A stretch of 64,000 nt of DNA, taken from Vibrio sp. Y2-5 (GTDB lineage: Bacteria > Pseudomonadota > Gammaproteobacteria > Enterobacterales > Vibrionaceae). Positions 53,877 through 64,000 of the stretch are shown here, in pieces (the first letter of the stretch is position 1; each line of letters starts with the position of its first letter). Location: positions 558,001 to 622,000 of the forward strand of contig NZ_JACVEG010000001.1 in NCBI RefSeq assembly GCF_014596725.1. The letters are read 5' to 3'. The position numbers and the translations under genes are program-made. The notes under the pieces were generated by a model. It was not told the DNA's origin. It ran no database searches and saw only the letters and a program-made list of their open reading frames with translations.

Positions 53877-55712
53877 ATGTCCTTACCTTTCGCTTTTCAT
53901 GCCCAAACATCTGACGGTTTGTCTTACCAAGAGGGTCAGTTGACACTTGTCCTAAACACAGAGTCTGATTTGTATCAGAAGGTGTATGTGAGACATGAAC
54001 CGGATAATGAAGAATCACTGGTGGAAATGAAGCGTTGTGGAAAGTTAGGACGCTTAAACCAATGGAGCGCAACTATCCCTGTCAATCCGGATAAATCACT
54101 TACCCATTATGTGTTTAAGATGTTAAGTGCCAATGCGCAACATTGGCTTGATGCCAGAGGTGTGCATAACCGGATTCCACCTCGTGAGTATCATTTTAAA
54201 TATGACGTTTTACACCAGCCTCCGGAGTGGGTAAAAGAGCAGATTTTCTATCAAATATTTCCTGACCGCTTCTGCAACGGTAATCCTGACATCAGCGTTA
54301 AGACCAATGAATATTCTGTTCGTGGCGGCAAACGCAATGTGATCGCAAAACAGTGGGGTGAACCGGTCAGCTCCCATGACTCACATGGTTCTTTGGAATT
54401 CTACGGAGGCGATTTGGCGGGTGTCAAAAGTAAGTTAGAGTATCTAGAGCAACTCGGTATCACGACTGTCTATCTGAACCCTATATTTACCTCACTGAGT
54501 AATCATAAATATGACACGACGGATTACTTCAATGTTGACCCTCATCTAGGCACCAATGAAGAGTTTGCTCAGTTGTGTGCTGAGATTCATCAACGTGGAA
54601 TGAAGGTTGTACTTGATGCGGTGTTCAATCATACCTCCGCTGAACATCCTTGGTTTGACCGTTTCAACCATTATGGTAATGGCGCGTATTGCTCTGAGAA
54701 ATCACCTTATCGAGACTATTACTTGTTTGATCAAGATAACTACTACGCTTGCTGGAAAGGTGTTGAGAACTTACCCGTGTTGAACTTTTTAAACGAAGAG
54801 GTGCGTGATTATATTTATCAGGGCAAGGATTCGGTGATTAAACATTGGCTGCGTCCGCCTTACTCAATTGATGGATGGCGTTTTGATGTGATTCATATGC
54901 TGGGTGAGGGCTCAGGAGCCATCAACAACGCCTACTACGTAAAACAGTTCCGTGATTCGGTGAAACATGAGAATCAACAAGCTTATGTTTTAGGGGAACA
55001 CTTCTTTGAAGCGACTCAATGGCTTCAGGGAGATCAAGAAGATGGGGCGATGAATTACTATGGTTTTGCGCACCCTGTTCGAGCATGGTTGACGAAGCAA
55101 GATATCGCTTATGACCCTATTTCCATTAGCGCAGAGGAATTTGTGGAGTGGATTGTTGAAGCTCAGGCGAAAGTGCCTTGGCTGAATCAATTGGCGCAGC
55201 TTAATCAACTGGATAGCCACGACACTATGCGTTGGGCAAGCTTGGTTAATGGTGACGAGGCACTGATTGAAATCGGCTTAGTGTTGCTGATGACTATGGT
55301 GGGTACACCCTGTATTTACTATGGAACTGAGGTGAATATGCAAGGTGGGTTAGACCCTGATAACCGTCGCTGTTTTCCTTGGGAAGAGGTTGAGAATTCT
55401 GAACAGATAGAGCGATTCAAAAAGCTTGTAGAGTTGAGAAGAAAACATCCAGCATTACAACAGGGCGCTTTGCAGATTTTGTATGCTCAGGATAATTGTA
55501 TTGCTTATGCACGTACCTATGGTGAAGACGTGGTCATCGTTGTGGTAAACACTCATTCCGATACGACTAAGCAGGTTTGCCTACCAATATGGAAACTTGG
55601 TTTAGAACAAGGCGTGGCAGAGTATTGGGATACAAGCTCAAATAAAGTTTTTGAAAACGGTGAACTCGTTGTCCATATAGAAAGTAGAAACGCACAGATA
55701 GTTGTTTTATAA
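53877..55712 (+). CDS. malZ: Maltodextrin glucosidase MalZ (GH13)
   Basis: A cytoplasmic alpha-glucosidase that trims glucose from the reducing end of maltodextrins. It has 611 residues: an N-terminal carbohydrate-binding domain (about 1-110), then the GH13 barrel. Conserved regions are DAVFNHT (247-253), the nucleophile D337 (GWRFDVIH), the acid/base E374 (VLGEHF) and D449 (LDSHD). FYQIFPDRFCNGN marks the MalZ/neopullulanase group. No signal peptide is seen. It is monocistronic, apart from other mal genes. Confidence 0.92.
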   Translation: MSLPFAFHAQTSDGLSYQEGQLTLVLNTESDLYQKVYVRHEPDNEESLVEMKRCGKLGRLNQWSATIPVNPDKSLTHYVFKMLSANAQHWLDARGVHNRIPPREYHFKYDVLHQPPEWVKEQIFYQIFPDRFCNGNPDISVKTNEYSVRGGKRNVIAKQWGEPVSSHDSHGSLEFYGGDLAGVKSKLEYLEQLGITTVYLNPIFTSLSNHKYDTTDYFNVDPHLGTNEEFAQLCAEIHQRGMKVVLDAVFNHTSAEHPWFDRFNHYGNGAYCSEKSPYRDYYLFDQDNYYACWKGVENLPVLNFLNEEVRDYIYQGKDSVIKHWLRPPYSIDGWRFDVIHMLGEGSGAINNAYYVKQFRDSVKHENQQAYVLGEHFFEATQWLQGDQEDGAMNYYGFAHPVRAWLTKQDIAYDPISISAEEFVEWIVEAQAKVPWLNQLAQLNQLDSHDTMRWASLVNGDEALIEIGLVLLMTMVGTPCIYYGTEVNMQGGLDPDNRRCFPWEEVENSEQIERFKKLVELRRKHPALQQGALQILYAQDNCIAYARTYGEDVVIVVVNTHSDTTKQVCLPIWKLGLEQGVAEYWDTSSNKVFENGELVVHIESRNAQIVVL

Positions 55713-55864
55713 ATTTTCTGTCCATTTAATTGTAATTTTCATGTACTTAATTGCATTATAGAGACGATGTGAGCAACTGTTCAGTAGTTATTTGTACTAC
55801 GATATTGTGTAGAAAACTGCGGTTGGTTAAGTTCTTTTTATCTCTAATGTGAAGCACATATTTA

Positions 55865-57331
55865 ATGAAAAAAAATCGTTTTAGTTTAAAAGCTGTCTTA
55901 TTTGGTCCATTACTGTTCTCTATGTTGTTAGTAGTAACGATCATTTACAGCTATGTTCGCTTCATGGATAGTCTTATTGATGATGAGTACTCGCGTATAG
56001 AATCGACGCTTGTGCGAACAACCAAAGTTATCAGAGCGTTAGAATACAGCCTAACTCATTACGTAAACTCAGATTCATTACTACCTATTGAGCATAAAAG
56101 CTTTGTTGAAGGAGACTTGTGTAAGATTACGCCTGCAGAAGACGTATCACTGTTTCGAAGCGAAGATACGAGAGCTGTTAAGCCGCAAGAAATGAGCTAT
56201 ATGATGGTCGGTCGATTTGACTTGTGTGACGAAAACCGTCTCATAAGCAGACAGGTCATGAAAAGTATGTCGTTAGCTCCACTGATTTCTGTGCTTCACG
56301 GTTTAGATGACTATATATTAGGCGTCCACTTTGTTAGCAAAGATGACTATGTTATTTCTTCACCAGACAGTTTAGCTAAGAGTTTAACTTCAGACATTTT
56401 AGCAACGTTGAAGTCCAGACCGTTCTGGACCAATACTATCGATAACGAAGATATTATTACTGTCTCGGGACCTACAACTTTCGACAGTTTGTTTTTTGGT
56501 AAGGAAATTCTGGCGTTATCGATTCCAGTCGTTTATCAAGAAGCTTTTCAAGGCGTTGCTCTTGTTCAGCTTGATATTGGCAAGCTAATTGGCGAAACAA
56601 AATTACTCGCTGGTAAAGTTAGAATGGTGAATACGGAGGCTGAACCGCTACCTACAAATGCCTATAGAGTAAAGCCTGTAGAGTTGGCTGATCTGAAGCT
56701 TAATCATGCTCTCTATTATGAGCTTAATTGGCCAGTTGAATTTCATTATTTCCTGAGCAATCAAACGAGCAGCATAGGTTTGGTGCTTATTATCTATTTT
56801 GCTGGCGTTGTAGGCTTCTTCTACATGAATACCCGTCAGGAAAACTCCTATTTTAAACGCTTGGCAAATCGTGACCCGATGACAGGGCTTCTAAACAGAA
56901 GAGGTTTAGAAGCGTTCCTCCATGCAACGAATCACAATAAATATTTTTCTATTTCCGTGTTGGATATTGATAATTTTAAATCGATTAATGACACTTACGG
57001 TCATGATGTTGGTGATGACGCCATTCGTTACATTGGGGAACAAATAGAAAAAAGCATTCGTGATTCAGATGCGGTGGCACGATTTGGTGGAGAAGAATTT
57101 GTAGTATATGTAACTGCGTCTGAGAGTAATCAGATAGAGCAGATCATGCATAGGGTTACGCATGCAATTAACGTGGACTCCAAAACCATTACACCTAGTG
57201 GTTTTACGGTCTCGGGCGGTGTTGTGATTAGCGAAAGTGCTCAAGGCTGCGATTTCGACAAACTGTTCAAAATCGCAGACGAGAAGCTTTATCAAGCAAA
57301 AACAACGGGTAAAAACAAATTGGTGTTTTAG
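55865..57331 (+). CDS. Membrane diguanylate cyclase (GGDEF)
   Basis: Makes cyclic di-GMP. It has 488 residues: TM1 at about 11-31, a periplasmic sensor of about 260 residues, TM2 at about 297-318 and a GGDEF domain from about 330. The active-site signature is GGEEF at 408-412. The inhibitory I-site R399-D-S-D402 lies exactly five residues before it, so product inhibition is likely. The sensor has C86 and C121, which could form a disulfide. No domain could be named for the sensor. It is a single gene. Confidence 0.92.
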   Translation: MKKNRFSLKAVLFGPLLFSMLLVVTIIYSYVRFMDSLIDDEYSRIESTLVRTTKVIRALEYSLTHYVNSDSLLPIEHKSFVEGDLCKITPAEDVSLFRSEDTRAVKPQEMSYMMVGRFDLCDENRLISRQVMKSMSLAPLISVLHGLDDYILGVHFVSKDDYVISSPDSLAKSLTSDILATLKSRPFWTNTIDNEDIITVSGPTTFDSLFFGKEILALSIPVVYQEAFQGVALVQLDIGKLIGETKLLAGKVRMVNTEAEPLPTNAYRVKPVELADLKLNHALYYELNWPVEFHYFLSNQTSSIGLVLIIYFAGVVGFFYMNTRQENSYFKRLANRDPMTGLLNRRGLEAFLHATNHNKYFSISVLDIDNFKSINDTYGHDVGDDAIRYIGEQIEKSIRDSDAVARFGGEEFVVYVTASESNQIEQIMHRVTHAINVDSKTITPSGFTVSGGVVISESAQGCDFDKLFKIADEKLYQAKTTGKNKLVF

Positions 57332-57339
57332 GCAAAGTG

Positions 57340-58290
57340 TTACGCGTAAAGAGAATCTCTATAACGTTTTAAATGATCAACCATGGCATCAACATCATTT
57401 TTAACGCGAATCTCTCGGAATAATTCTGCTGCGTCAGGGTAAGCCTGACGCAGATATGAAAACCACTGCTTCACTCTATTTGGGTAGTATTTAGCTTTAT
57501 CGCCATTCACTTCAAATTCAGAGTATTTAATTAGCAGTTCCACCACCTCATTCCAAGACATAGCTTTTTGGTTGTGCTTCACCATATTGCCTAGGTTAGG
57601 TATGTTCAGAGCGCCACGGCATACCATAAGAGAATCGACACCAGTAGTTTTTATGCAATCCTGACCGTCTTGATAGCTCCATACTTCACCATTGGCAATC
57701 AATGGAACGGATGTTTTTTGGCGAATGTTATCAATGTATTCCCACTTGATTTCACTTGCCTTATAGCCGCCCATTTTGGTTCGAGCATGAATCGTTAACT
57801 CATCGGCGTTAGCTTGTGACACAGCGTCAACGATCTCGTAGCAGTCTTCAGGGTCTTCCCAGCCAAGGCGAATTTTAGCGGAAACTGGGATGTGCGCTGG
57901 AACCGCCTCTCTACATGCTTTAACCACTTGATAGATAAGTTCTGGCTGTTGTAACAGAGCAGCACCGCCTTTGCTTTTATTGACGGTTTTCGCAGGGCAT
58001 CCAAAGTTCAGATCAATACCGTACGCACCTAGGCTTGCTGCTCGAACGGCGTTTTCTGCCATCCAAACCGGTTCTTGTCCTAGTAACTGAACTTTGACAG
58101 GTACACCAGATTTAGTCGCAGAACCTTGCTTTAGTTCCGGACAGAGACGATAGAACATATGATCTGGAAGCGTTTGGTCGATGACACGCACAAACTCAGT
58201 GACGCAGAAATCATAGTCATTGATTTCTGTCAGCATTTCACGCATCAGGCTATCTAATACGCCCTCCATAGGGCCTAAAACAACTCGCAT
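57340..58290 (-). CDS. dusC: tRNA-dihydrouridine(16) synthase DusC
   Basis: An FMN enzyme reducing U16 in tRNA D-loops, 316 residues. The catalytic Cys is C98 in LNFGCPAKTVN, and the TIM-barrel phosphate-binding ANGEVWSYQD segment is present. The RVKQWFSYLRQAYP C-terminal helix region fits DusC rather than DusA or DusB. It is convergent with the GGDEF gene, only eight bases apart. Confidence 0.94.
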   Translation of the reverse strand: MRVVLGPMEGVLDSLMREMLTEINDYDFCVTEFVRVIDQTLPDHMFYRLCPELKQGSATKSGVPVKVQLLGQEPVWMAENAVRAASLGAYGIDLNFGCPAKTVNKSKGGAALLQQPELIYQVVKACREAVPAHIPVSAKIRLGWEDPEDCYEIVDAVSQANADELTIHARTKMGGYKASEIKWEYIDNIRQKTSVPLIANGEVWSYQDGQDCIKTTGVDSLMVCRGALNIPNLGNMVKHNQKAMSWNEVVELLIKYSEFEVNGDKAKYYPNRVKQWFSYLRQAYPDAAELFREIRVKNDVDAMVDHLKRYRDSLYA

Positions 58291-58531
58291 ACTAAGATCT
58301 TATTACTACCGTCTAAAATGGAGGCGAGATTGTAGAGGTATGATGGTGAAATGTCACGAAATCCGCACTAGACCTTTGTGAACTGAGTTGGCAGGCATGC
58401 CTTACGTAATCAAATATGAGCTTTAGGAAACAATCAGGAGAAACTTCGGGTGATACGCACAAGAACTTATCGGAAAGTTCAGGTTATAATGCGCCAATAA
58501 TCGTAATTATCAAAAATCTAGAAGAGTTTAA

Positions 58532-59152
58532 ATGAGTTATCAATTTGTGAATTTAAGTTCAGTGGAACGCAGTGAATCACCTGCTTTTATCGAAGGTGTT
58601 GTTCTGGCTGCAAACTTAGCGACCAAGCCTTTAGATCCTGAAACATGGTTAAGTTCAGTATTTGGCGACCAGGCTGAAACTTTAAAGACTCTGATTACCG
58701 ATCAAATCAACGCTCAATATCACGAGCTTAAGCTCAACGAATATGGGTTGCTCTATATGCTTGAGCAGCAAGACTCGGGTTTTGACGAGGCGTTGGCGGA
58801 CTTTGCTGAAGGCTTTATGACACTATGGCCAACAATTGAGCCTTTGTGGCAAGAAGTCGCAACGTCAGATGGTTCTATTCGAATGCTACAAGCACTACTG
58901 ACAACACTGATGCTTGCTATTGACGAAGAACAGACTCACGAGCAGATGCAGCAAGCGGGTTTCACTGAGCTGCCAAAACTTGAAAATATGGTGAAACAAT
59001 TGGATCTGATGATTCACGAAGTCGCTCTGGCCGCTGATGAAGCCATGATTGGCGCAAAAACTCAGAACGTAAACCCATATAAAGATATTGGGCGCAATGA
59101 AATTTGCCCATGTGGAAGCGGTAAGAAGTTTAAACATTGTTGCGGAAGCTAA
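58532..59152 (+). CDS. UPF0149/YecA-family protein with SEC-C metal-binding motif
   Basis: A 206-residue cytoplasmic protein: an acidic helical UPF0149-like domain (about 15-170), then a C-terminal SEC-C zinc motif CPCGSGKKFKHCC. SEC-C tails bind SecB or ribosomes in some proteins, but the role here is unknown. A TATAAT box is seen at 58485-58490. Confidence 0.87.
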   Translation: MSYQFVNLSSVERSESPAFIEGVVLAANLATKPLDPETWLSSVFGDQAETLKTLITDQINAQYHELKLNEYGLLYMLEQQDSGFDEALADFAEGFMTLWPTIEPLWQEVATSDGSIRMLQALLTTLMLAIDEEQTHEQMQQAGFTELPKLENMVKQLDLMIHEVALAADEAMIGAKTQNVNPYKDIGRNEICPCGSGKKFKHCCGS

Positions 59153-59225
59153 GCCTCTTTTTCCGTTGTACAGCAGCACTAACTTTCGCTAAAAGTGGCG
59201 AGTTTCGAACTTTTTCCACACAAGA

Positions 59226-59253
59226 TTGACATAACAAGGAAGAATCTTAGATA
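59226..59253 (+). promoter_or_regulatory. Candidate sigma-70 promoter of lolA
   Basis: TTGACA at 59226-59231 and TAGATA at 59248-59253 are separated by 16 bases. The pair lies about 40 bases before the lolA ATG. Confidence 0.5.
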
Positions 59254-59291
59254 TAACTTCCTTACATCAATTGGCTAGGAGCCGAATAGCA

Positions 59292-59888
59292 ATGAAAAAA
59301 TGGTTAGCTCTTTTATTCTGTAGTTTCTCTGTATTGGCGACGCCTAAAGAGAATTTAAGTGAGCGTCTCGCGTTGGCCGACGGGTTTAGCGCCAAGTTTG
59401 AACAGCAAGTGATTAGCCCAGATGGCGAAATCGTAATGGATGGTAGTGGTTTAGTGGATATCGCTCGTCCAAGCCTTTTCCGTTGGGAAACACTTGATCC
59501 AGATGAAAATTTGCTGGTTTCTGATGGCGAATCGCTCTGGTATTACAGCCCATTTATCGAACAGGTCACGATCTATAACCAAGAACAAGCGATGGAGCAG
59601 ACTCCATTTGTATTGCTTACGCGCAACCGCACCAGCGATTGGGATGCTTACAAAGTTGAACAAGACAATGATGTGTTTACCTTAACGCCAACGGCTGTTG
59701 AATCAAATCAGGGGCAATTTCAAATCACGATTGATGAAAAAGGCGTGGTAAAAGGTTTTAATGTAATAGAACAAGATGGTCAGAGAAGCCTGTTTAGTTT
59801 TAACAATGTAAAACAGCAGAAGCCAGCAATGGATCGATTTACATTTAATGTTCCCGAAGGCGTGGAAGTTGATGACCAACGTAACTAA
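59292..59888 (+). CDS. lolA: Outer-membrane lipoprotein carrier LolA
   Basis: The periplasmic chaperone carrying lipoproteins from LolCDE to LolB. It has 198 residues. The signal peptide ends near SVLA-TPK, and the LolA half-barrel shows SAKFEQQVI, the RPSLFRWE strand and [17 protein letters not shown] 59292 (M-K-K-W start) was preferred over a TTG seven codons upstream. It directly precedes rarA, the usual order. Confidence 0.93.
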   Translation: MKKWLALLFCSFSVLATPKENLSERLALADGFSAKFEQQVISPDGEIVMDGSGLVDIARPSLFRWETLDPDENLLVSDGESLWYYSPFIEQVTIYNQEQAMEQTPFVLLTRNRTSDWDAYKVEQDNDVFTLTPTAVESNQGQFQITIDEKGVVKGFNVIEQDGQRSLFSFNNVKQQKPAMDRFTFNVPEGVEVDDQRN

Positions 59889-59912
59889 CGATGGATCTAG
59901 GTAATTGGTACA

Positions 59913-61262
59913 GTGAGTAACTACTCTTTAGATTTTTCAGGGGACGAAGATTTTCGTCCCCTTGCCGCACGTATGCGTCCGCAAACCGTTGAACAATATA
60001 TTGGTCAACAACATATATTGGCTGTCGGTAAGCCTTTGCGTAAGGCTCTGGAAGCAGGGCAAATCCACTCGATGATTTTGTGGGGGCCTCCGGGTACCGG
60101 TAAAACAACGCTGGCTGAAGTGGCAGCAAACTATGCAAACGCTGAAGTAGAGCGCGTTTCCGCCGTTACCTCAGGTGTAAAAGAGATCCGTCTTGCGATT
60201 GAAAAAGCTCGAGAGAACAAGCTAACTGGACGTCGCACCATACTGTTTGTCGATGAGGTTCACCGATTTAATAAATCACAGCAGGACGCTTTCCTGCCAC
60301 ATATTGAAGACGGTACGGTTACTTTTATTGGCGCAACTACCGAAAACCCTTCGTTTGAACTTAACAACGCTCTGTTATCACGAGCGCGTGTTTACAAGCT
60401 AACGTCATTAACTAAAGAAGAGATTCTTCAGGCGTTGGAGCAAGCCGTCAATGATTCAGAGCGCGGTCTGGGTAAAACTAAAGCCATATTTAAAGACAAC
60501 GTTTTGGAGCGTTTATCTGAGCTGGTGAATGGTGATGCGCGAATGTCACTCAACTACCTTGAGCTGCTTTATGATATGGCGGAGGAAGATAGTGATGGGA
60601 ACAAGCTGATTACTTTAAGTCTTCTGGCTGAAGTCGCAGGGGAGAAAGTCTCTCGCTTTGATAACAAAGGTGATATTTGGTACGACTTAATCTCAGCGGT
60701 TCACAAGTCTATCCGTGGTTCAAACCCGGATGGCGCCTTGTATTGGGCTGCACGTATGATTTCTGCTGGTTGTGACCCTTTATATATTGCTCGACGTTTA
60801 TTGGCGATTGCCTCTGAAGATATTGGTAATGCTGACCCGCGAGCAATGCAAGTGGCTTTGTCTGCTTGGGACTGTTTTACCCGAGTAGGTCCAGCAGAGG
60901 GTGAACGTGCTATAGCGCAAGCGATTGTTTATTTAGCCTGTGCACCAAAAAGTAATGCGGTGTATACAGCATGGAAACAAGCATTGTCAGACGCCCATAA
61001 CTTGCCTGAATATGAAGTGCCTCATCATTTACGAAATGCACCAACCAGTTTGATGAAAGATTTAGGCTATGGCGCTGAATATCGCTATGCCCATGATGAA
61101 CCCGGTGCTTATGCCGCTGGTGAGCGTTATTTGCCGCTTGAAATGACAGGAACCCGCTACTATCAGCCAACAAATCGAGGCTTAGAGACCAAGATTGGTG
61201 AAAAGTTAGATTATCTGGCGGATTTAGACGCAAAAAGCCCACAAAAGCGCTATGAAAAATAG
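59913..61262 (+). CDS. rarA: Replication-associated recombination AAA+ ATPase RarA (MgsA)
   Basis: A clamp-loader-like AAA+ ATPase acting at stalled forks, 449 residues. Walker A is GPPGTGKT (58-65), Walker [10 protein letters not shown], with sensor I in GATTENPS. The C-terminal helical oligomerisation domain ([18 protein letters not shown]) matches E. coli RarA nearly throughout. The start is GTG (59913), 24 bases after lolA. Confidence 0.95.
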   Translation: MSNYSLDFSGDEDFRPLAARMRPQTVEQYIGQQHILAVGKPLRKALEAGQIHSMILWGPPGTGKTTLAEVAANYANAEVERVSAVTSGVKEIRLAIEKARENKLTGRRTILFVDEVHRFNKSQQDAFLPHIEDGTVTFIGATTENPSFELNNALLSRARVYKLTSLTKEEILQALEQAVNDSERGLGKTKAIFKDNVLERLSELVNGDARMSLNYLELLYDMAEEDSDGNKLITLSLLAEVAGEKVSRFDNKGDIWYDLISAVHKSIRGSNPDGALYWAARMISAGCDPLYIARRLLAIASEDIGNADPRAMQVALSAWDCFTRVGPAEGERAIAQAIVYLACAPKSNAVYTAWKQALSDAHNLPEYEVPHHLRNAPTSLMKDLGYGAEYRYAHDEPGAYAAGERYLPLEMTGTRYYQPTNRGLETKIGEKLDYLADLDAKSPQKRYEK

Positions 61263-61299
61263 TGTCTTTTCGTTATCTTTGACAAGTTAAAAATTCAAT

Positions 61300-62672
<1,373 letters not shown>

Positions 62673-62703
62673 TGCTGATAGGCTAATCAAGCAATAACGA
62701 CTA

Positions 62704-62736
62704 AACACCGAGCTCGAAAGAGTTCGGTGTTTTTTT
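62704..62736 (+). terminator. Terminator of serS
   Basis: AACACCGAGCTC / GAGTTCGGTGTT stem with a GAAA tetraloop, followed by seven T (two of them part of the stem). Confidence 0.92.
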
Positions 62737-62932
62737 ATGCCTTTAAATCGAGACTGGTTTTAGGATATTTGCGAATAGGTTCCTGTTTTTTAACAATTAA
62801 ACTTAAATAACTAGAACTGCGCCGATGCAAATTAGTTCATAAGTTTACGAGTAATAGGCGACTCAATACCCTCTTTGAAATGTGATCTTAGTGCAAAAAG
62901 TTGCACTGATGATATTTTGATAAGGAGCTATT

Positions 62933-64000
62933 GTGAAAACACTTAGACTATCGATTCTTGCCATATCTGTTGGTGCCATTGTTGGCTGCGGTGGTGAAGA
63001 TTCTTCTCCGGCGAATACCACAAGGGAAGCTACTGTTTATAAGGCAGAAGTGGCCGATGAGTATCTTGAAGATGCACTTGTTTGGTTAGATTTGAATAAT
63101 AATTACCAATTAGATGCTGGAGAACCCAACTCATATACCGACTCGGCTGGTAACGCGTTGTTAGAAATAACAGCGATCGACAATGTGCCTCAAGCGTATT
63201 CTCTTATTGCATCCGCAATGAAAGATCGCACCATCAATAGAAAAACAGGCGATAAAGTCAGCAAATCTTACATGATGGTAGCGCCCGCAGGGGTTCAAAG
63301 AATTTCACCAGTTTCACATCTAATCTACTCCAAGCAAAAAACAGAAGGTTTAGATTTTGAGCAAGCGGCATCGACAGTTGCTGCTATTGTTGGCGAGGTT
63401 AGCGAGCAAGAATTGCTAAATTTCCTCAACAAGCAAGAAAATAAAACACTTCAAGCACTGTCTCATACTTTGGCTAGCGTCATGCCTGAAGCTGACATCC
63501 CATTAACACAGCAACAACTTGTTCAATCACATCCAGATTTGGAAAGGGTGGTTGTGGCTTTTAACAATCGTTCAAATAAAAAGTTAGAAGCAGATATTGA
63601 ATCTGTAAGCGCTGAAAACCTCATACCTGTAGCACTCGATGAAACCGCAACTACTGATGTCAGTGAGCCAAGTGACAGCAAAAAGATAGTTGAAGTGGGA
63701 TTACCAGTGCTTAACATCCAAAGTTCGACGCCAACCACAACAACCAATACTAGCGTTTTAAGTCAGCCCGTTGAACCAGCTCTCGTAAAAGCAGTAATCC
63801 CAACACTGGAAGTAGTGGGGGAGACATCAACGACAGATAGTCAGACTTCAAATGAGACAACTCCAACGTCAGAGGCAGTAACGACGAAAACGGGTGATCA
63901 AGGTACGGCACAACTTCCAGTGAGTAATACTCCAGCGACAGACCAACCTTTAAGTCCTGAACAAGGAGTTCAAGACAGTACTTCACCTAGCGTTGTGACT
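62933..64000 (+). CDS. Thr/Ser-rich surface lipoprotein, 3' end outside the window (partial)
   Basis: An open frame of 356 codons runs to the right edge without a stop. It starts at GTG 62933, with AAGGAG five bases upstream. The N-terminus is a lipoprotein signal with lipobox I-V-G-C and acylated C19. Residues about 35-80 (DALVWLDLNNNYQLDAGEP, then TDSAGNA) form an EF-hand-like DxNxNxxLDxGE motif common in bacterial surface and adhesin proteins. From about 255 on the chain is low-complexity, rich in Thr, Ser, Pro and Gln, like a stalk or linker. I do not recognise the family; a catalytic or binding domain may follow beyond the edge. Confidence 0.85.
   Translation, partial: MKTLRLSILAISVGAIVGCGGEDSSPANTTREATVYKAEVADEYLEDALVWLDLNNNYQLDAGEPNSYTDSAGNALLEITAIDNVPQAYSLIASAMKDRTINRKTGDKVSKSYMMVAPAGVQRISPVSHLIYSKQKTEGLDFEQAASTVAAIVGEVSEQELLNFLNKQENKTLQALSHTLASVMPEADIPLTQQQLVQSHPDLERVVVAFNNRSNKKLEADIESVSAENLIPVALDETATTDVSEPSDSKKIVEVGLPVLNIQSSTPTTTTNTSVLSQPVEPALVKAVIPTLEVVGETSTTDSQTSNETTPTSEAVTTKTGDQGTAQLPVSNTPATDQPLSPEQGVQDSTSPSVVT

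Noticed and set aside
63523..63986. Two minus-strand frames of 74 and 78 codons at the right edge
   Set aside because: They lie opposite the open plus-strand lipoprotein frame and are Leu/Ser/Val-rich mirrors of its Thr/Ser/Glu-rich stalk.

Overview
The window reads as chromosomal DNA of a marine gammaproteobacterium, almost certainly a Vibrio or close relative. Reasons: glpF/glpK set apart from a glpABC operon with its own GlpR; a Vibrio-type sucrose PTS locus; and the ordered block oppABCDF - yqjG - fadL-like - pta/ackA - yfbV - ABC importer - malZ - GGDEF - dusC - lolA - rarA - serS, which to my recollection is the usual Vibrio order. I saw no rRNA, tRNA, CRISPR array, IS element or prophage.

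Layout. (1) 1-6.5 kb, glycerol/glycerol-3-phosphate: the first codons of glpK and all of glpF on the minus strand, then glpR and glpABC (anaerobic G3P dehydrogenase) on the plus strand, with GlpR-like operators. Right after glpC lies a decayed 3' end of a SotB-type sugar exporter, then an orphan hexapeptide acetyltransferase. (2) 7.7-10.3 kb: an AscG/GalR-type LacI repressor and a BglA-type 6-phospho-beta-glucosidase, with a near-perfect AscG-like operator. (3) 10.5-14 kb: a pirin/YhhW protein, an OmpR-type two-component pair and a small membrane protein. (4) 14-19.7 kb: sucrose locus scrA, scrR, scrB, scrK, with the same operator core before scrA, scrB and scrK. (5) 19.8-37.8 kb: a complete aryl polyene (APE) pigment cluster. 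The minus-strand operon runs apeC-D-E-F-G-H-I-J, a HAL/PAL-family ammonia lyase, then apeK-L-M-N-O-P-Q-R. A divergent plus-strand arm holds apeA, apeB (methyltransferase) and a flavin-dependent halogenase-like enzyme. (6) 38.3-64 kb, mainly core genome: oppABCDF, yqjG, a FadL-like porin, pta-ackA, yfbV, a three-gene ABC importer, malZ, a membrane diguanylate cyclase, dusC, a SEC-C protein, lolA, rarA and serS. A Thr/Ser-rich lipoprotein runs off the right edge; it has no stop in the window.

How the genes work together. In the APE cluster the ammonia lyase or another source would supply an aromatic acid. ApeH would activate it onto ACPs ApeE/F. ApeO/ApeC, ApeR, ApeQ, ApeI and ApeP would extend, reduce and dehydrate it to a polyene. 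ApeB would methylate and the halogenase-like flavoprotein might halogenate the aryl head. ApeD, ApeJ, ApeL, ApeM and ApeN would attach and move the product to the outer membrane. In the sugar loci, ScrA imports sucrose as sucrose-6-phosphate, ScrB cleaves it and ScrK phosphorylates the fructose. ScrA carries no EIIA domain and must borrow one.

The APE cluster is the most distinctive system here. The family is known; the points worth testing are the halogenase-like enzyme that keeps its diagnostic motifs and the unusual substrate-selectivity residues of the ammonia lyase. Residue and base positions were counted by hand. No database or folding search was run.
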